A stretch of DNA of 64,000 nt. Origin: Rostratula benghalensis (Eukaryota > Chordata > Aves > Charadriiformes > Rostratulidae). The stretch lies in the NCBI GenBank assembly GCA_013399305.1, contig VXAI01000028.1:4394175-4458174 (forward strand). Direction: 5' to 3'. This document shows positions 1-13,367 of this stretch, piece by piece (the stretch's first letter is position 1; every line of letters begins with the position of its first letter). The translations under genes were made by a program, and so were the position numbers. The notes beneath the pieces were generated by a model. The model did not search any database. It was not told where the DNA came from and worked only from the letters and a program-made list of their open reading frames with translations.

Positions 1-2974
1 ATAAAGGATTTAAGCTAATCTCACAATAGTTACCCTTTCTGAAGATTGGTAAAATACCTACCTTTCTTCAGTCATTCAAGTCCTCCCTTGATTTCCATGA
101 CTTCTCATCAATGTTAAAAGAGTGACCCTGCCATGCCAGCACTGGTCTCTGCACTCTTGCCCCCATCCCTCCTGGTAGCATGAGCTTATAAGGGTCAGGA
201 TTTCTTAAAAGATCCCTGACTTCTCTTTGACTGCTTAGAACTTCTGTCATCCTTGAACCCTGTCTGTGGGTGCAAAGACTGGATAGGCCTCGTTGGTGAA
301 GCCTGAGGTATAGAAAGCATTGAGCCCCTTGGCCTTATCCGTACCAGATGTTGCGCCACAGGATGTCGTGTTCCAGGTACCCACATCACACATCTGCTTT
401 CCTGAAGTTCAGGTCTATAGTCTGTTACTTGCCTTCCTTGTGTTGCTTGGGATTTTGAATTTTGCTATGTACTAGCATATGCCAAAAGTGCTTCTTATGT
501 GTGTGGGCCAAAATGTTCAATTAAAACATTTTGAATATCAGTTACAAAGTTAGGGTTTCAATATAGAGTCCTTCCTATGCATCATGAAAAACAGGGACTG
601 AGGAAAGAAAATTCAAGAATCTATCCCTAAAGAAGCATAGTAAACAGTGGTGTTGGTCAGCCAGCTTTAACTATAAAAAGACTTCCAGTCTTGCGGACCA
701 AAAATCTCAAGACAACAGGTTATGAGATTTCAGGTTACATGGTTCAAGTTTAGAAGATTTCATCATCTTCAGGTCTGTAAGAGAACCCCAGCCCTAATTT
801 GGTCATGAAACCAAACCCCAAACCGCCGACAAAACCTAATTTAGATCTGGATCTAAACACCCACTTCCTTTTCCTCATTTCCAATCAAAACAGGTTTTAG
901 TTTTGGTTGGTTTGAGTTCTTGGTGAGATCTCTTGTTGGTTATTGTTAACTTATTCTCCCATCACTATCTGTGATCTGAAAATAAAACCCCCAAAACCAA
1001 AAACCAAACCCCAAACCAATCCCCCCTCCTCTTCACAGGCCATATGTTTCTGTTAACGAAAACCATTGTCAACAAAGGAAAGTCTGGCAAAACAGTGGTG
1101 ATTTGCTACCCCTTGTTTTTATAGTAATTAATTATATTTGGTTTTGGTCCTAAATGAGATGTAAAAATTTCATAAATCAGGTGAACCTGTTGTTTTTATA
1201 ATTACATTTTATTGGATAAATGACAGTTTTTATTTAAGTGGGCATAGATTCTACCCAAATATTTTATATGGTTGTGTTGGCAGTCTGTTACAGATGTGTT
1301 CATTAAATCTGGCACACAGATAAGGATTAACAAGTCATACTTCCCTTAAAGTATTGTGACTTAAAAAGCAAACCTTGGACCAGCTAATGCATGTCAAACT
1401 TAAGGATCATATGCCTGTCATTTTGGGCATAAATCCTAATGACTTAGTTTAAAATAGTAGAAGAACTTGATAATCAATACAGAATTAGCTTTTTTATTAG
1501 CTTTCAGATTTATTTCTCCTTTGATGGTATATCCTTATTGAAATCTCTGAAGCTTTTATGATATATTAATAAAATGAATCAAAAGGTTTTTTTCTTTTTG
1601 AGCCTCAGACACAATTAGGTTACTTGGAAGGAGCTGGGAAAAAAGTAAACCAAGCCCAACTGAGAATCTGTCTCTGATCTTACTGCTGCCAAACACCTTT
1701 CTTTTCAGACTCGTATGTACTTAGACCACGAAATGAGAATGGTGCTTCCTGTGTCAAAAGCGTGACTGATGATATTCTTACTTGATGCCTAGTCTCAAAT
1801 GAGCTCCTGTAATGAACCTCTTCAGCAGTAAGCACCTCATTTCAGTCACATGGCATAGTGTTCATCTAGACCAATTCTTCAGATTAACCAGCTTGTCACT
1901 TGAACCATACAGGATGAAAAATGAAATATTCTACATTCAGAGCCAAGATTGTTGTTAAGTACTTGTGCTTTTTCTTCCTCTTTTTCATTTGTTCTTACAA
2001 ATGAAAAATGAATTGCGTAATTGGCAACTGAGTCATTCTGTTTTCTTTTAGCTTTAGTATAGCTTGTGTAAAGAGTATTTATAGGTTAAATGCATGATTC
2101 CAAAGGCTTTTTATTCCATTACTGTGGTGATCCCTTCAGAAACAGTAAAATGGATACTCTAGAGGTAATCAGCCCTCAAAAGTGGGAGTCCAAAAGTTCA
2201 GAAGATGTGCTTCTATTTATTTGAACAAATTTGTTTAAGAATTAGTATTACACTGATGAGGAACAAAAGTCCATCCTTAAGTGCAGATTGGTAGGTAAGA
2301 TACATAATGTCATGCAGGACAGGAAAACATGTGGAAAACCAGACTGTTAATGCAGGTTTAAAGGGATTAGACCCTGTTTCTTCTATTCTCAAAACAGGTG
2401 CAGGAAGCAGCCAAGGTGTGGAGAAAATCTCTCAGTCACTATGGTGAAGTAGGGACTTTGGGTTAGTCTAAGACAACAGTAAAGTATTAGTCTATGGTGT
2501 GAGGGCAAGAAATAATGACTGGAGGTAGAGGCAGGGGGGATCTGAAAATCCTAGTGGTTCTTATTGAGGTGCAGCTTAAACACCATCGCTTTACTCCCTA
2601 ACAGCACAGTCAAACCTTCACACAACACTATCAGTATGACATTTTAAATTTTCTTTGTTCAGGACAGAGGAGACAGCTGTTCTTTTGGGCTGTGTTCTGA
2701 TTTGTGTTTTGAGTGGGCCATCCTTTAGATTGGTGGGATTTGGTGAGCAAAACCAGAGCACATAAAAGTTTGCAAGTATCTGCTGTGCAGATGGAGGCCC
2801 TGAACACAGGAAGCCCACGATTTGTTTTACATCGCAAATTCATCAGAACTATAAAGCATTTTTTTTTTAAATTGTGATTTTTAGAGAGTCAGACAGTGTT
2901 TACATACACAATACTAGTCTGTATGCAGACAGATGCTGGCATTATGCCAAATGCCTACAAATTCAGAACCCTGT
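1..2974. other. Unique AT-rich noncoding DNA
   Basis: I see no gene here. Two overlapping minus-strand open frames (about 68-389, 60-64 codons) cover a slightly more GC-rich patch, but their translations resemble nothing I recognise. Positions 800-1030 are unusually rich in A/C and G/T runs, with a perfect 8-bp inverted repeat at 840-857 (arms tttagatc and gatctaaa, 2-base spacer). The rest is AT-rich sequence with chance poly(A) signals. Confidence 0.6.
1981..2008. repeat. Perfect 12-bp inverted repeat with tetraloop
   Basis: The arms tttttcatttgt (1981-1992) and acaaatgaaaaa (1997-2008) are exact reverse complements around the 4-base spacer tctt. The stem is AT-rich and stops abruptly at both ends. 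It is too short for a microRNA precursor. It may be a chance palindrome, a cruciform-prone site or a remnant of a longer palindrome. Confidence 0.8.
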
Positions 2975-3044
2975 CCTCAGCTGGTACATATCACTGTAGC
3001 TCCATTGACTTCAATGAACTGGCGCCAGTTTACATTAACTGAGG
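2975..3044. mobile_element. Decayed palindromic MITE-like relic
   Basis: The 70-bp block is symmetric about 3009/3010. The outer ends cctcag...ctgagg and the centre cattgacttcaatg (3003-3016) are perfect inverted repeats, and 18 of 34 positions per arm still pair without gaps. The centre and the 'cagctg' end resemble an old palindromic repeat, common in reptile and bird DNA, that carries 'ccattgacttcaatgg' and 'tttacaccagctgagg' motifs. That similarity is from memory, and I cannot name the family. No transposase is present. Confidence 0.5.
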
Positions 3045-3067
3045 AGCTGTTGCATTATGTGGAACGA

Positions 3068-3094
3068 TTTCCTTTCTTTCCTTTCTTTTCTTTC
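3068..3094. repeat. (TTTC)n-like polypyrimidine tract
   Basis: An imperfect run of TTTC/CTTT units lies here. It is a short microsatellite-like tract with no other feature attached. Confidence 0.8.
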
Positions 3095-3100
3095 ATTTTT

Positions 3101-6100
3101 TGATGAAAAACATGGAAATATTCTTTTTAGCTCAGGGGAGTTGGAGTTGTTATTTGGGAGATATCCCTCTTCTATTTTATATTTTTTCTTTTATCTTTAG
3201 GTTATTCCTATTTCTATCCAATTCATGATATATTCATACTATTTTTCTAAAGTAGCATGTTAAGGTTGTCTCATGCTTCTTTACCTAGCCCTGATATACT
3301 CACATAGAATTTTGTAGGTTAAAATCTGTGAGCTGTAGGGTAATAATTCCTTACCCTGTGATTAAAATATGTGTTGTATCATTGAAGAGATACCACTTTC
3401 ACATTTCTGTGATACATAAGCATATCCTACAAAGGAGCGGTCAGATGAGTATTTTTGGTCATTTCCCAGGGGATCGTGGAAGCAACGCCTGAAGGGAGAG
3501 TTCTGATCAAAACCAGCCAAAAAAGATTCTTCTCCTAAATATTAAGTCTCTCAAGGCTATATATAATAAAACGAATGTTGCTTCAGGCTCTAAAGCTGTT
3601 AGCTAAAATGGGCAACGATGTCTGAAATCGGCTTTGTCATGCAGTATTTTGGCCCAGATAAGTCCGTTTATACTTAACTTTCCAGACTTGTCCTTTCATT
3701 TAGGAGCTGGTCCAACCTGGGAAAATATTTCCTTTACATAAACATTTTTAATAGGTCCACTCAACGTCCAGTTTGTCCCACAAAAGTGAGAACTGTTTCC
3801 TTCCTGAGTTGATGGAAGTGTTCAAGTGTCCTAATTTAGAAAATTCTGTGTAATTGCTTATGGGACATTTCATATTGCTCATTAATTTATTTTTTTAAAA
3901 CTTCCTTGGACTCTAAGTGTCCCTTTTCAAAAGGTTTTCTTTCTTAGTTGTTATGTTGTTGTCTCTTGTCCTTGAGAGAGGGATACTTTGGATACATTCT
4001 CTACTGTATGTACAAATTCTGCTTTACCTTCATCTTTGCTATAATTGTTTTGGACATTTTCTAATTTAAAATGAACTTGTAGTAAGCAATGAGTGTTTGA
4101 AGATGGGCTTCTTGTCTAATGTTGCTTGAATGTCTGAATTTTCTTCGTAATCTTTTGTTACTGTCTTCCCTACCCTGTATTTTCTCATGCAGTCATCTTG
4201 AGTCACGTAGCCACAGTCTGGCCAGATGTTCAGAAGAGCTCTCTTTCCATTTTGGCATTTAATAAGTAGCCAGGTTTTGCAAAGTGCCTGCTGTATCCCT
4301 GAAATGAGAGTTTCTGGGCAATGTAAACTCTTGAAAATAACGTGCCTAAATTGAAGGTGAATTCTTTTGCAAAGTAGGCCTATATTAGGAGTTTCTGAAT
4401 TACTGAAAATCCATGTTACATAATTTTTTCACTACTATAGTATGTTAATGTAGGGTTTCTCCAAATTGTCGTGTTTTCCTTAAAACAAAAACATGGAAAG
4501 AAATTCCTAGATATAGGGAGGCATGGAAAAAAGTAACTGTTGACAACACAACAATTCAGTCATTTCCTAACATCACAGGTCATGTACTGTATTTTAACTT
4601 AAACAATGAGGCCATTGTTCATACGGGAAAACAAGCACAGTTTATGTAAAGGTTAAAAGACTAAAAAGGTTAAAGGCTCGTTTGTTTTTGGCAAACTGGG
4701 ATTTGAGTTTCTCAGGTGAAATGTGGAGGCTTCATGGTCTGGCAATTTGCTGAGCTCTTTGCTGGAGTGCCTGCAGCAGAGATGAGCAGCAGCCCATTTA
4801 CTGTGGCTTGGTTCTTCCCCATGGCCCATCCTGTTGATCATTGCCTTTTGCTATATCCAGCTCTGCTGTTTTATTTTATGTTGTGCACTTTGCAGAGTAG
4901 GGACTGCCTCCTTCCCCTGTGTTTATACAGTATCTTATTTCATGCAAGCCAGATAGCATCCAAAAGCCTTCTTTTCCTTCATGACATTTTAATAGATACA
5001 AAGAGGTTTTTCAGTGTTATAAAGGGTATGTGAGAGTCAAAATCCATGGAAATGACTGCTTAACTGCTCTTCAGTGTTTCTCTTTTCTGCGCTTTCAGTT
5101 GCCAGGCAGCTTGGGGTGGGAGTTTTTATTAAATCACTCTTTAAAGCTGGTTTCTTTAAGGGCCTTGGCATCAGGACTTTTAGTTCTCCAGCCACATGGA
5201 TTTATCAGTGTCTGAGAGGAATTGTGAAGATCACTCCACAACAGAAATTATTTGTGTCAGTACTGATAAAGTGGTATTAAAAGTTGCAGGAGTTCTCCCT
5301 GACCAGCTCTATTTGTTAAGTTCAACTCTTTTCTCTTGTACATACTGCAAATGAAATGTTGTAGCCAGGCTAAAAAGCCTGTTTTCACTGAACACTGGTT
5401 TTACTCAATACTGAAATTCCAGATTAGAATTTGTTACTCCTAATTGGAAGTGAGGTATTAAAAGTATTATTGAGTCAGAAGTGTTTTAGGAGAGAACTTA
5501 AAATGCATTGATATTGATGTTTATGCTAGAAAGCCAATTTAATCTTTTAAATTGCATATATATTAAAGAAATGTAGAGAAGATTGAAAGCTACTGATTTT
5601 AAAATTTGCTGCTGATGTTCGTACAATTGTGTAAATGCTATAATTTGCAAAAACAACTGCTTCAATTTTGCCACTGTGAAGCAGATTTTTCTAAGACACT
5701 TGAGAGTCTAGTTGCACAGATACGTGGTTTGCAGTAGTTGCTTGTACAGCCTGGGTATTAGTGGCTCTGCCTTTTTGCTCCGCTGGGAACTGAGAGTTCT
5801 CAGTATCTCAGTTTCTGAAATTCTCTCACTCTAGGAACTCAAATAGGTATGCAAAAACTTGGGTGGATTTCCAGACTTGGTTTAGCATCTGGATGCATCC
5901 AGTGTGCAATATACTTGTACAAAACACATTATAAAAAAAAGAAAATACACTCTTTAATAACTTGGTTTAGGCTTGTATTCTTCCTTTTATCGTGTGAAGT
6001 AGTGGTACAGTGATTCCTTTCCCTTCCAGCTGTATTTCCCAGATAACTCTGTTATTTCCTACAACAGGTAAAAGCAACAGCCAGGGCTGTGGAGGCTGGT

Positions 6101-9100
6101 CACTCTGTGAGTGTATGATGTGAAATTTCAGTATAATCCCACTGTGCTGTTTACACAGCCATACTGTCCTGGGACAGAGAGTCGCACGGATTGCAAGCAT
6201 TCTTGCTATGAGGAATCTGGGTCTGACAGGAATAGCCGATTCCCAAAGCTCAGCTCTGTTTAGAAAACTGGCTCTATTATCCAAGATTATGGTAGAGAGC
6301 AAACACTCCTCCAGTTTGCCATAGCTTTACCATCAAAAGAAGCTTTCTTTTAGGAGTTTGAGTTACCGAACGGAGAATATTTTCCCAGGAATGAGTGTCT
6401 GCTTCAAAGATGACGGGCAGGATTGCACTAACAGCGCAATCCTGTTGGAGCTGGTTTTACTCTAAATAACCACAGAACAGGAAGCTGTGCAGGGTGCACC
6501 ACAGAGATGTCTCCCCAGACCACGGGAGCTCACTTGCACCGGGCAGCAGGCTGGTTGCATACATTTACAGCTGTGTTCTGGCTAATAATTCCTGCTGAGA
6601 TAGGTTTTTGGCGTGTGGACTTCCAGTATTGGTTTGGCACTGGGTTACATCTCCACTGCATGGAACAGGCCAAACTCACATGGAAAGGTACCCTTAGAGC
6701 CATTTGCTAGCACAGTGCTTCAGGGAACACAATATCACACAAGTAATTGAACAACAGTTGACTTCCAAAAAATATCTTTTATTGTAAAACATCCTTTTTC
6801 AAAGCAAAAAGGCCCTTCTGTTGTTTATATAGTGGAGCACACTGTGTTTGGTGGATGAAGGGAGGGCTGCTGTGTATCAACACACTCCATACTTGAAGTA
6901 TTGCCCTTCAGCCATATTTCTGCCGGGAGTGATTACTTTGTTAGAATCATAGTTCAATGAAAATATGGTTCCTCTTAGCAGATGCTCAACCCCTACATAG
7001 CAATTACCATCTAATGTTTATTTTGCAGTGGTTACTGAGAGCTGTTGAGTCACTGACATCTTTGTTGAGAGTCCTGCTTTTTTGTTGTTTTTTTTATAGT
7101 GCCATTTGATGAAGCCAAAATCTGATTCTCAATGTCTGTTGTTTTCCATGTGCTTTTAGAAAACTCTCCTAAAAAAGGCAGTGCTAACTGTTCAGAGACA
7201 GTCAGTGTGGCCAGACAGAAACACCAGAAGGATGTGTGAATTCTGAGTGTCGTCTTCATATACACAGAGGACAAGAAACTTACACAGCATATGCAGATAG
7301 CAAGCCTTAAATACATGCCAAGAGCATAAGTGTATTTGTAGCACGATCCTTGTTAATCCTCTGTTCGTTTTCAAAAATGACTAAGTGAATTAAGAACCTA
7401 CATTCCATTGTTTTAATGTGACCTTATGCCAAAATCGTTTGAAAATGTGGCTTAGGCTCCTAATTCATTTAGCTATTGCTGAATGTGTTAGCCACTGTGC
7501 TAAGGGAAGAATAATACTTCTAAGGTTGAGTCAAACAATCTGGATATAATTTTCAGCTGTCACAGGGACTCTGTACTGTCTTTAAAAAGTCATGCAGAGA
7601 TTGCTTGAGAAAAGGATATGGACTTCTGACTGGCACCCGCATTTTCAGTATTAGATTTCTGAAAATCCCCATTTATTTGTCATTTAAGCCTGAAGGTGCT
7701 TCTATTTCTGCTGGTGATTTTCCTGAGATGATTAACTAGGTATCTGGCCATGGCCAGCACTGCTCGACTCTCAATGTTACCACCAATTTAGGAGCTCATG
7801 ATTCAGCTTCTCTTGCAGGTACTGAGGCAGGGGCTCCTCTTGAAGGCAGGAGAGAGATGTCTGTTCAGATTCAGGGATCAGGTGCCTTTAAGCATTTCTC
7901 TAATGCAAATAAATAGTAAGTAAATGAGGTCATGGGCATGAGATGGTTACTCATATGGTTCTTTCAATTTGCCACCGTAGATACCCTAACGTGTATTCTT
8001 CTGTCAAGAACTACTGTTGATGCAGCACCACAATACTGCAGTAAAAAAAAAAAAAAAAAGGAGGAAGACTCAATTAGATGCAATTATAATTAAAGTCTAC
8101 TGACTGCAAGTTTGTTCTGGCTGATTAGACAAGCTGAATGAGAAATTTCTTGATCATGAAATTCTGTATCATACCCCACCACATGTACAATCCTTTGTTT
8201 ACACAGAAACCTCCATATTATGCTTTGTTTATTTTAAAAAACAAGTTCTATTTTAAAATATAATGACATGCTAGTAAAACCAAAAGGAGCATTGGCATAT
8301 TCATTCACTCACAGCCTCCTTTTGTTACCATCTTTCCCCCTGGCAAATAAAATAGAAAATCTTGCCTTCTAATAGGTTCATTTGTAAACTCAGCGGATGT
8401 GGGAAAATGAGGGGCAAGTGAGGCAGCTGCATGATCAGGATTCCTGACTTGTGAAAGCAGTTTTTTGGCAGTGGCAACCAAGTCTTTGGTTTGTTTTGCT
8501 TTGGCTGGTCTCTAATAAGGCCCCCAATTTCCTCCTTGTTCTGGCTGCTGCTGAATTGCTGATGAGTCTGTAAGGGCAACTTGGGGTCATCTGGCTGAGG
8601 GTTTGTGGGAGCTTGGACTGTTCATGCAGCCCAAAAGGACAGATTTTAATTGTTTTCTACCTGGTTCCCTTGAACAATTGCAGGCATGATAACCTGTCAG
8701 ATGCTACTTTCCAATAACTCTTAGATGCTTTTGGAGACCTGCAAATAAAATCCACTGCTGGATTTCCCCACTGTGGTTTGATCCATTCTTCTGTATTCCA
8801 GTCAAGATGTGGCATCTGTGTTAAATGGACACTTGGCTGAGCTGGGAGCTGTGGGATTGATTTTTGAGTCACCGGGTGAAACTGTATCACAGTGCTCTTC
8901 CACAGTGATATGATTTAGGTTCCTTTGGTGCTAAGTATGAGAAGGCTTGGTGATGTTATTTTTAGGAATTGCTGGAGACTTGATGCAAAGAAGTCTAAGC
9001 TCAGTACTCCAGAAAACCTCCAGCAGGATCCTCTCCCAGTCCAGCAATGCAAGCCTGGATCAGCCTGTGCTTTAATGTACCTTAACAAGGCTTACCCTGA

Positions 9101-9444
9101 AAAAGCTAATGCTCAACAAATCTATGCTTGTGTGTTGTTGGTTGCTTGCTTTTTGATTAAAAATGAAGAGAAAAAACTCAGAGTTTCTTTGTTAGACTAA
9201 AGTGATTGTGTGCTTGCCCAGCTCCAGGTAGTTGTTGGCATTTGCCTTGTGAAACAACCACACATTTTGGAGGCTGGCACAATATGATTGCTGTATTCAG
9301 CAGCCCAGGCTGCGTGGAGTTGCAAAGGACCATCCATTGAAAAGTAACAAGAGATCATGAGAAACTTTGTGGGTGTTTACAGGAATTTGCAAATTTCCCA
9401 TTAATTTTCTATGAGAGACTCACAAGGGCTGGCATTTCCTGACC
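3101..9444. other. Unique noncoding DNA, no gene recognised
   Basis: Open frames reach 105-111 codons (4716-5033 plus, 5967-6302 minus), but their translations are rich in Leu, Phe, Cys and Ser, lack recognisable domains and look like chance frames. A poly(A) run lies at 8043-8059 and a 14-bp perfect palindrome (ctggccatggccag) at 7744-7757. I recognise no repeat family. Confidence 0.6.
6418..6444. repeat. 9-bp inverted repeat
   Basis: The arms caggattgc (6418-6426) and gcaatcctg (6436-6444) are perfect reverse complements with a 9-base spacer. They are short and may be fortuitous. Confidence 0.7.
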
Positions 9445-9472
9445 AAAAAAAAAAAAAAAAAAAAAAAAAAAA
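9445..9472. repeat. Poly(A) run, 28 bases
   Basis: Twenty-eight consecutive A residues are followed directly by a G-rich stretch (aaggagggggtgctgggagg). Upstream sequence shows no recognisable SINE, LINE or processed-gene body, and I see no target-site duplication. It is probably a simple homopolymer rather than a retroposon tail. Confidence 0.85.
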
Positions 9473-12400
9473 GGAGGGGGTGCTGGGAGGGGTAAAAAGC
9501 ACTTGTCTACATCATATTGCTAATCATGTATTCAAAGTCACAGGAGGTATAGAAAGAAACTGAGTAAGTCCATACGGACAATGGGACAGATAATCATAAG
9601 TCTGCACATAAGCCAGACTGAGAACTGTGAGATTTCATGGCACGCAGATGGACTGTATTGCTGTGGGCGAGAGCTCCAGCTCGGACTTTTCAGAGATTAG
9701 GTGGTCTGTGGTGTTGGCTCCTTCTTCACATTACTGGTCTTGGATGTCGAGATTACATTCACAGTTCCCAAGTTCAAACCTCATCATACTACACACCCAC
9801 AGATTCCCACAGTTTTGTCCTACAAAACGTCTCCTCTAACAGAAGTCTCCCACTCCTCGGGTGCTTTCTTTTTTTCACTGTTGCAATGAACAGTTTTGTT
9901 CCCAACAGAAGATGGAACATAGCATGTTTTCCCACCTATGACTAGGTCTCTTGTGGGCTAAACCTGAAGAAAACAAGTATCACTAGATCCCACTCCCTGC
10001 GCTCTTAGGTGCAGCAGCACATTTACTGCAATAGCACCCCTGAATTTCACGGCTAATGTTTTGTCTCTTTTTGCTTCAGTCATTCTTGTGCAAATGGGAG
10101 CGGGAGGTTTGGCTGGCATTTCTGCTGAACGCGTATCTCTTGACACAAATAACTCAATTAGTAGAAGCAAAAATGTTCAGTAACACCTATTCTCTCTCTA
10201 CTCACTCTTAACTCCTTATTTTGGTTTATTTTTCCTGATTAAAAAGGGGCATGTATTTAGTGATCAGTCACAAGCTACAAATAATAATATGTAATTTTGG
10301 AACCATGAATTGATGATGATAGCTCATCAAGGCTCCTTTGTCATAGGTGAAATACAGATGCAGGAGGAAGACCACATTGTTCTAAAGAGCTGAAAATCTT
10401 AATAAATGAAATTAAAAAAGGATGGCGTGACAGGGGAAACAAAGTCACAGAGTAATGATCAGAGCTACAGAAGAATTGACAGCAGACATCTAAGTCTTGT
10501 TTGTGAAACTCTGCTGCCTCTGTGTCTTTCACATGACTTCTTTACTCATTTGTTTAGTTGAGTGGATCTTGTTCTTTGCGAAACATAACTTTCTGCTCCG
10601 TTTAAGTGCATATATAGTCCCATAGGGGCAAAGGAGACTTCTCATGTGGCTACAGTTAAGAACCATATGTATGTGTTTTGTTGGGCTGGGGTTTGTAACA
10701 CACGTTACAGCAGTAATTAGACTTGCTCAGAATCAAAATCAGGAGAGAATACTTAGGTAGTTTATCCACAGCAAATAATTCAGCAAGTCTGTCACCAGCA
10801 CACTTCTGGTCTGTATAGATATTACACACAGTAATTCATCTCTATAGAAAGAGCCCATCAATAAAGGCCACCCATTCTTTCACAGTGAAGACCACCAATC
10901 CTTCAGTTGTCATGACTTCTCGGAGCCCATTGTTCCTTACTTCCTTTCTCATATAATAATTCTGACTTCCATGACCTTTCTGTCTGCTCCTCCAACATGT
11001 ATTTCGGAGCACCTACCACAGAAACAAAGCTGAATCCCAATGATTATTGGTCTTCATTCCTTTCACCCTAGATGGAGCTGTGTTTTCCTTTCACTCCATT
11101 TCCGTTTAGACTTTCTTTTCCAATTCCTTTAAACTGTCTGTCTCGGCTGCTGGTTTGCAAAGGCTTCTTGTGTGCTGTTACTCTGTTTTTCTCACACCCC
11201 TCTGAAAGCCACAAGGTCAAAACAATGCTTCTAATCTCATTTGAAATCCCCTGTGTACTTTTTTCAGTTATATTTTTGTGCCAATTTTCTTGACAGATTT
11301 TGCTTTTAAATTGGGGTTGCAGTTTCTTCTCAGGGGTTGAAGTTCTGGCTTCATAGAAATCAATAAGCCCTGTCATTGTTACTACTTGTTCCCACATTTC
11401 TGGAGTTTTAGTAGACTCTATATAAGTTTAAGAATTATGAAAAACATATTAAATTGGAGTACAGGTAAGAGCAAAATTTCTTTTAACGTGTTTTCATTTT
11501 TTTTAATTCAGATGGATTGAACCACAATGGATTTTTTTTCTTAGCTTTAAATAGTATGTCTGTGTTTTGTGCCATTTTGCCATCCTTATTTACACTACAG
11601 CATGTTCCAAACCCCTCTGAAATATGTGGAATATGCTACTTGTAAAATAGCAGAAAGTGCTAAAACCCCAAATGCATTCAAGACTTTTTTTTTTTTTTTT
11701 TTTTTTTCTGTTTTGGGCTTCTGTCTCCATTTGCTGCATTTTAGTTTTGAGGGGGTTTTTTGTCCAATAATTCCATATAGGATATGTAGATTATAGTCAA
11801 GTTTACATGTACATCTGAAATGTGTGGGAGACATTTGAGAGATGATGCTCTGAGTGCAGGTAGAGGCAGGAAACAGAGGTGGGAACCAGCTTTGTATTTT
11901 TTCCACTATACTGCAGAATTCTTTTATGGACACTTAGAAAAAGTTGTATTGTGATAAATTAAGTACCATCATTGTGAGCTCTCCCTGTAAACATGCACAA
12001 GAACAGGTGAGGAATTAAAGAAAAAATTACCCAGTTATTTGGCAGGAGTGTTCTTTTGTATCAGGAAACTAATTCCTAACTAGAGCTGCGTATGAGACAG
12101 CAGGCACTCAAAGTTGAATTTGTTGCACTAACTGTGCCCTAGGGGTTTGCTGACCAGTTAGGAGGATCAACAGAAGAAACAATAAAGCATTTTTATTAGC
12201 CTTGAAGTCAGACCAGTGGGAATTTTCTGGAGAAGGGACTAGATCTTTTTCATAAACTAACTTCCTCCAACCTATTTGATAACAGGAGAAATAAAAACAA
12301 TGAAAACAAGAGGGGAGCAGGGAGAGGGAAGAAAAACCCAGCATTTGTTAATTACACAGTCAGATGGTTTGGAAATGGCAAAACGTGGCAGCTCCATTCC

Positions 12401-13331
12401 ACTTTTGTCAACCATTGGCTATCTGTGGTTACAAACACATTGTCTCTGTGTCAGGAAACTTTAAACGCCAGATGAAGTGTGTACGCACATGAAAACTGCA
12501 CTGCTGTTTGGATCTGAACTGAAAAAACATTTTGTCAATGACATGCCGCCTCATCATCATGATTATTGCATTAAAAAGTCCCAGAGAAAACAAGGGTACT
12601 ATAGAAACATATGTTGAGAGACAAAGGTTTCAACTGGAGAAATGCTTTGAGTAATTAATTACTGAAATATTGATGTTCTCAGTGGTAGTGCTGTATCTGC
12701 TACTGTGCGGGGTCAGATAGGCTTTTTCTGTTACTGCCCGGGAACGCTGCAGCAACAGAGTTAAGGGGTGACTGCCCTTAGCAGAGTTTGCTGCCCTCTG
12801 GGTCAAGCTCTGAACATTTTAATGTGACAGAAATAAGGATCAGGGATCTCAAACAGTTGTACGTTTGGCTGCTAGATGTCTAGAAACTAGATACCTTTTG
12901 AGTTAGGCTTTTTAACTCTTATGTCTTACTCTGACCTAAATCATCAGAGCTGCAAAAGCTAAAAGCCCAAACCCTTGGTTTTGATGTGAAACAGACACAC
13001 AAATACCTTTCAAGATTTGTTTTAATGCTCTATCTACATATGCACTGAAGTTAATAGCACTGTCTATTGGCCTACTGAGCGTAGGCTCAGATTCTTTGTA
13101 CTAATGTTACAGCTGAAGATTTAGGTACTGCAGAAATGTAATACTAAAACAGGGTTCTTAAGCAAAGTCACCTGATTTTTAATGTTGTCTTAGTTTTTTT
13201 TAATTCAATGAAGCTGAAGGTACTTGCTTTGCTTAAGTACAAAAGAGTTTTTCAGATGTCTAAAGTGGCAGCAACGAGGCTCAATGAAACTTTTCTTCCA
13301 GCTATTGACTTTTTGAGTCTTTTTTGATTTT
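9473..13331. other. Unique noncoding DNA, no gene recognised
   Basis: I recognise no gene. A T23 run lies at 11685-11707. Open frames of 102-112 codons (for example 11595-11933 minus, which reads through the T run as poly-lysine) are low-complexity artefacts. The stretch 12480-12790 is listed separately as a candidate conserved element. Confidence 0.6.
12480..12790. other. Candidate conserved noncoding element
   Basis: This repeat-free stretch has balanced composition and several CpGs for this AT-rich setting. It includes the perfect 12-bp palindrome gtaattaattac at 12651-12662, which carries overlapping TAATTA homeodomain cores. The look is typical of conserved vertebrate enhancers, but this is inference from texture only, and the boundaries are arbitrary. 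Confidence 0.25.
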
Positions 13332-13367
13332 GGGGGGGTTTTTTGGGTTTTTTGGGGTTTTTTTGGG
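13332..13367 (+). other. G-quadruplex-type G/T tract
   Basis: Four G runs (7, 3, 4 and 3 G, at 13332-13338, 13345-13347, 13354-13357 and 13365-13367) are separated by 6-7 T residues. This satisfies the usual G3+N1-7 quadruplex pattern on the plus strand. It resembles a decayed (T6G3)n simple repeat and is not the vertebrate telomere unit TTAGGG. Confidence 0.75.

Noticed and set aside
68..389. Overlapping minus-strand frames in a GC-richer patch
   Set aside because: I considered a retroelement or exon fragment, but neither translation resembles a known family.
9400..9472. Poly(A) tail of a SINE or processed pseudogene
   Set aside because: No recognisable body upstream and no target-site duplication; treated as a homopolymer.
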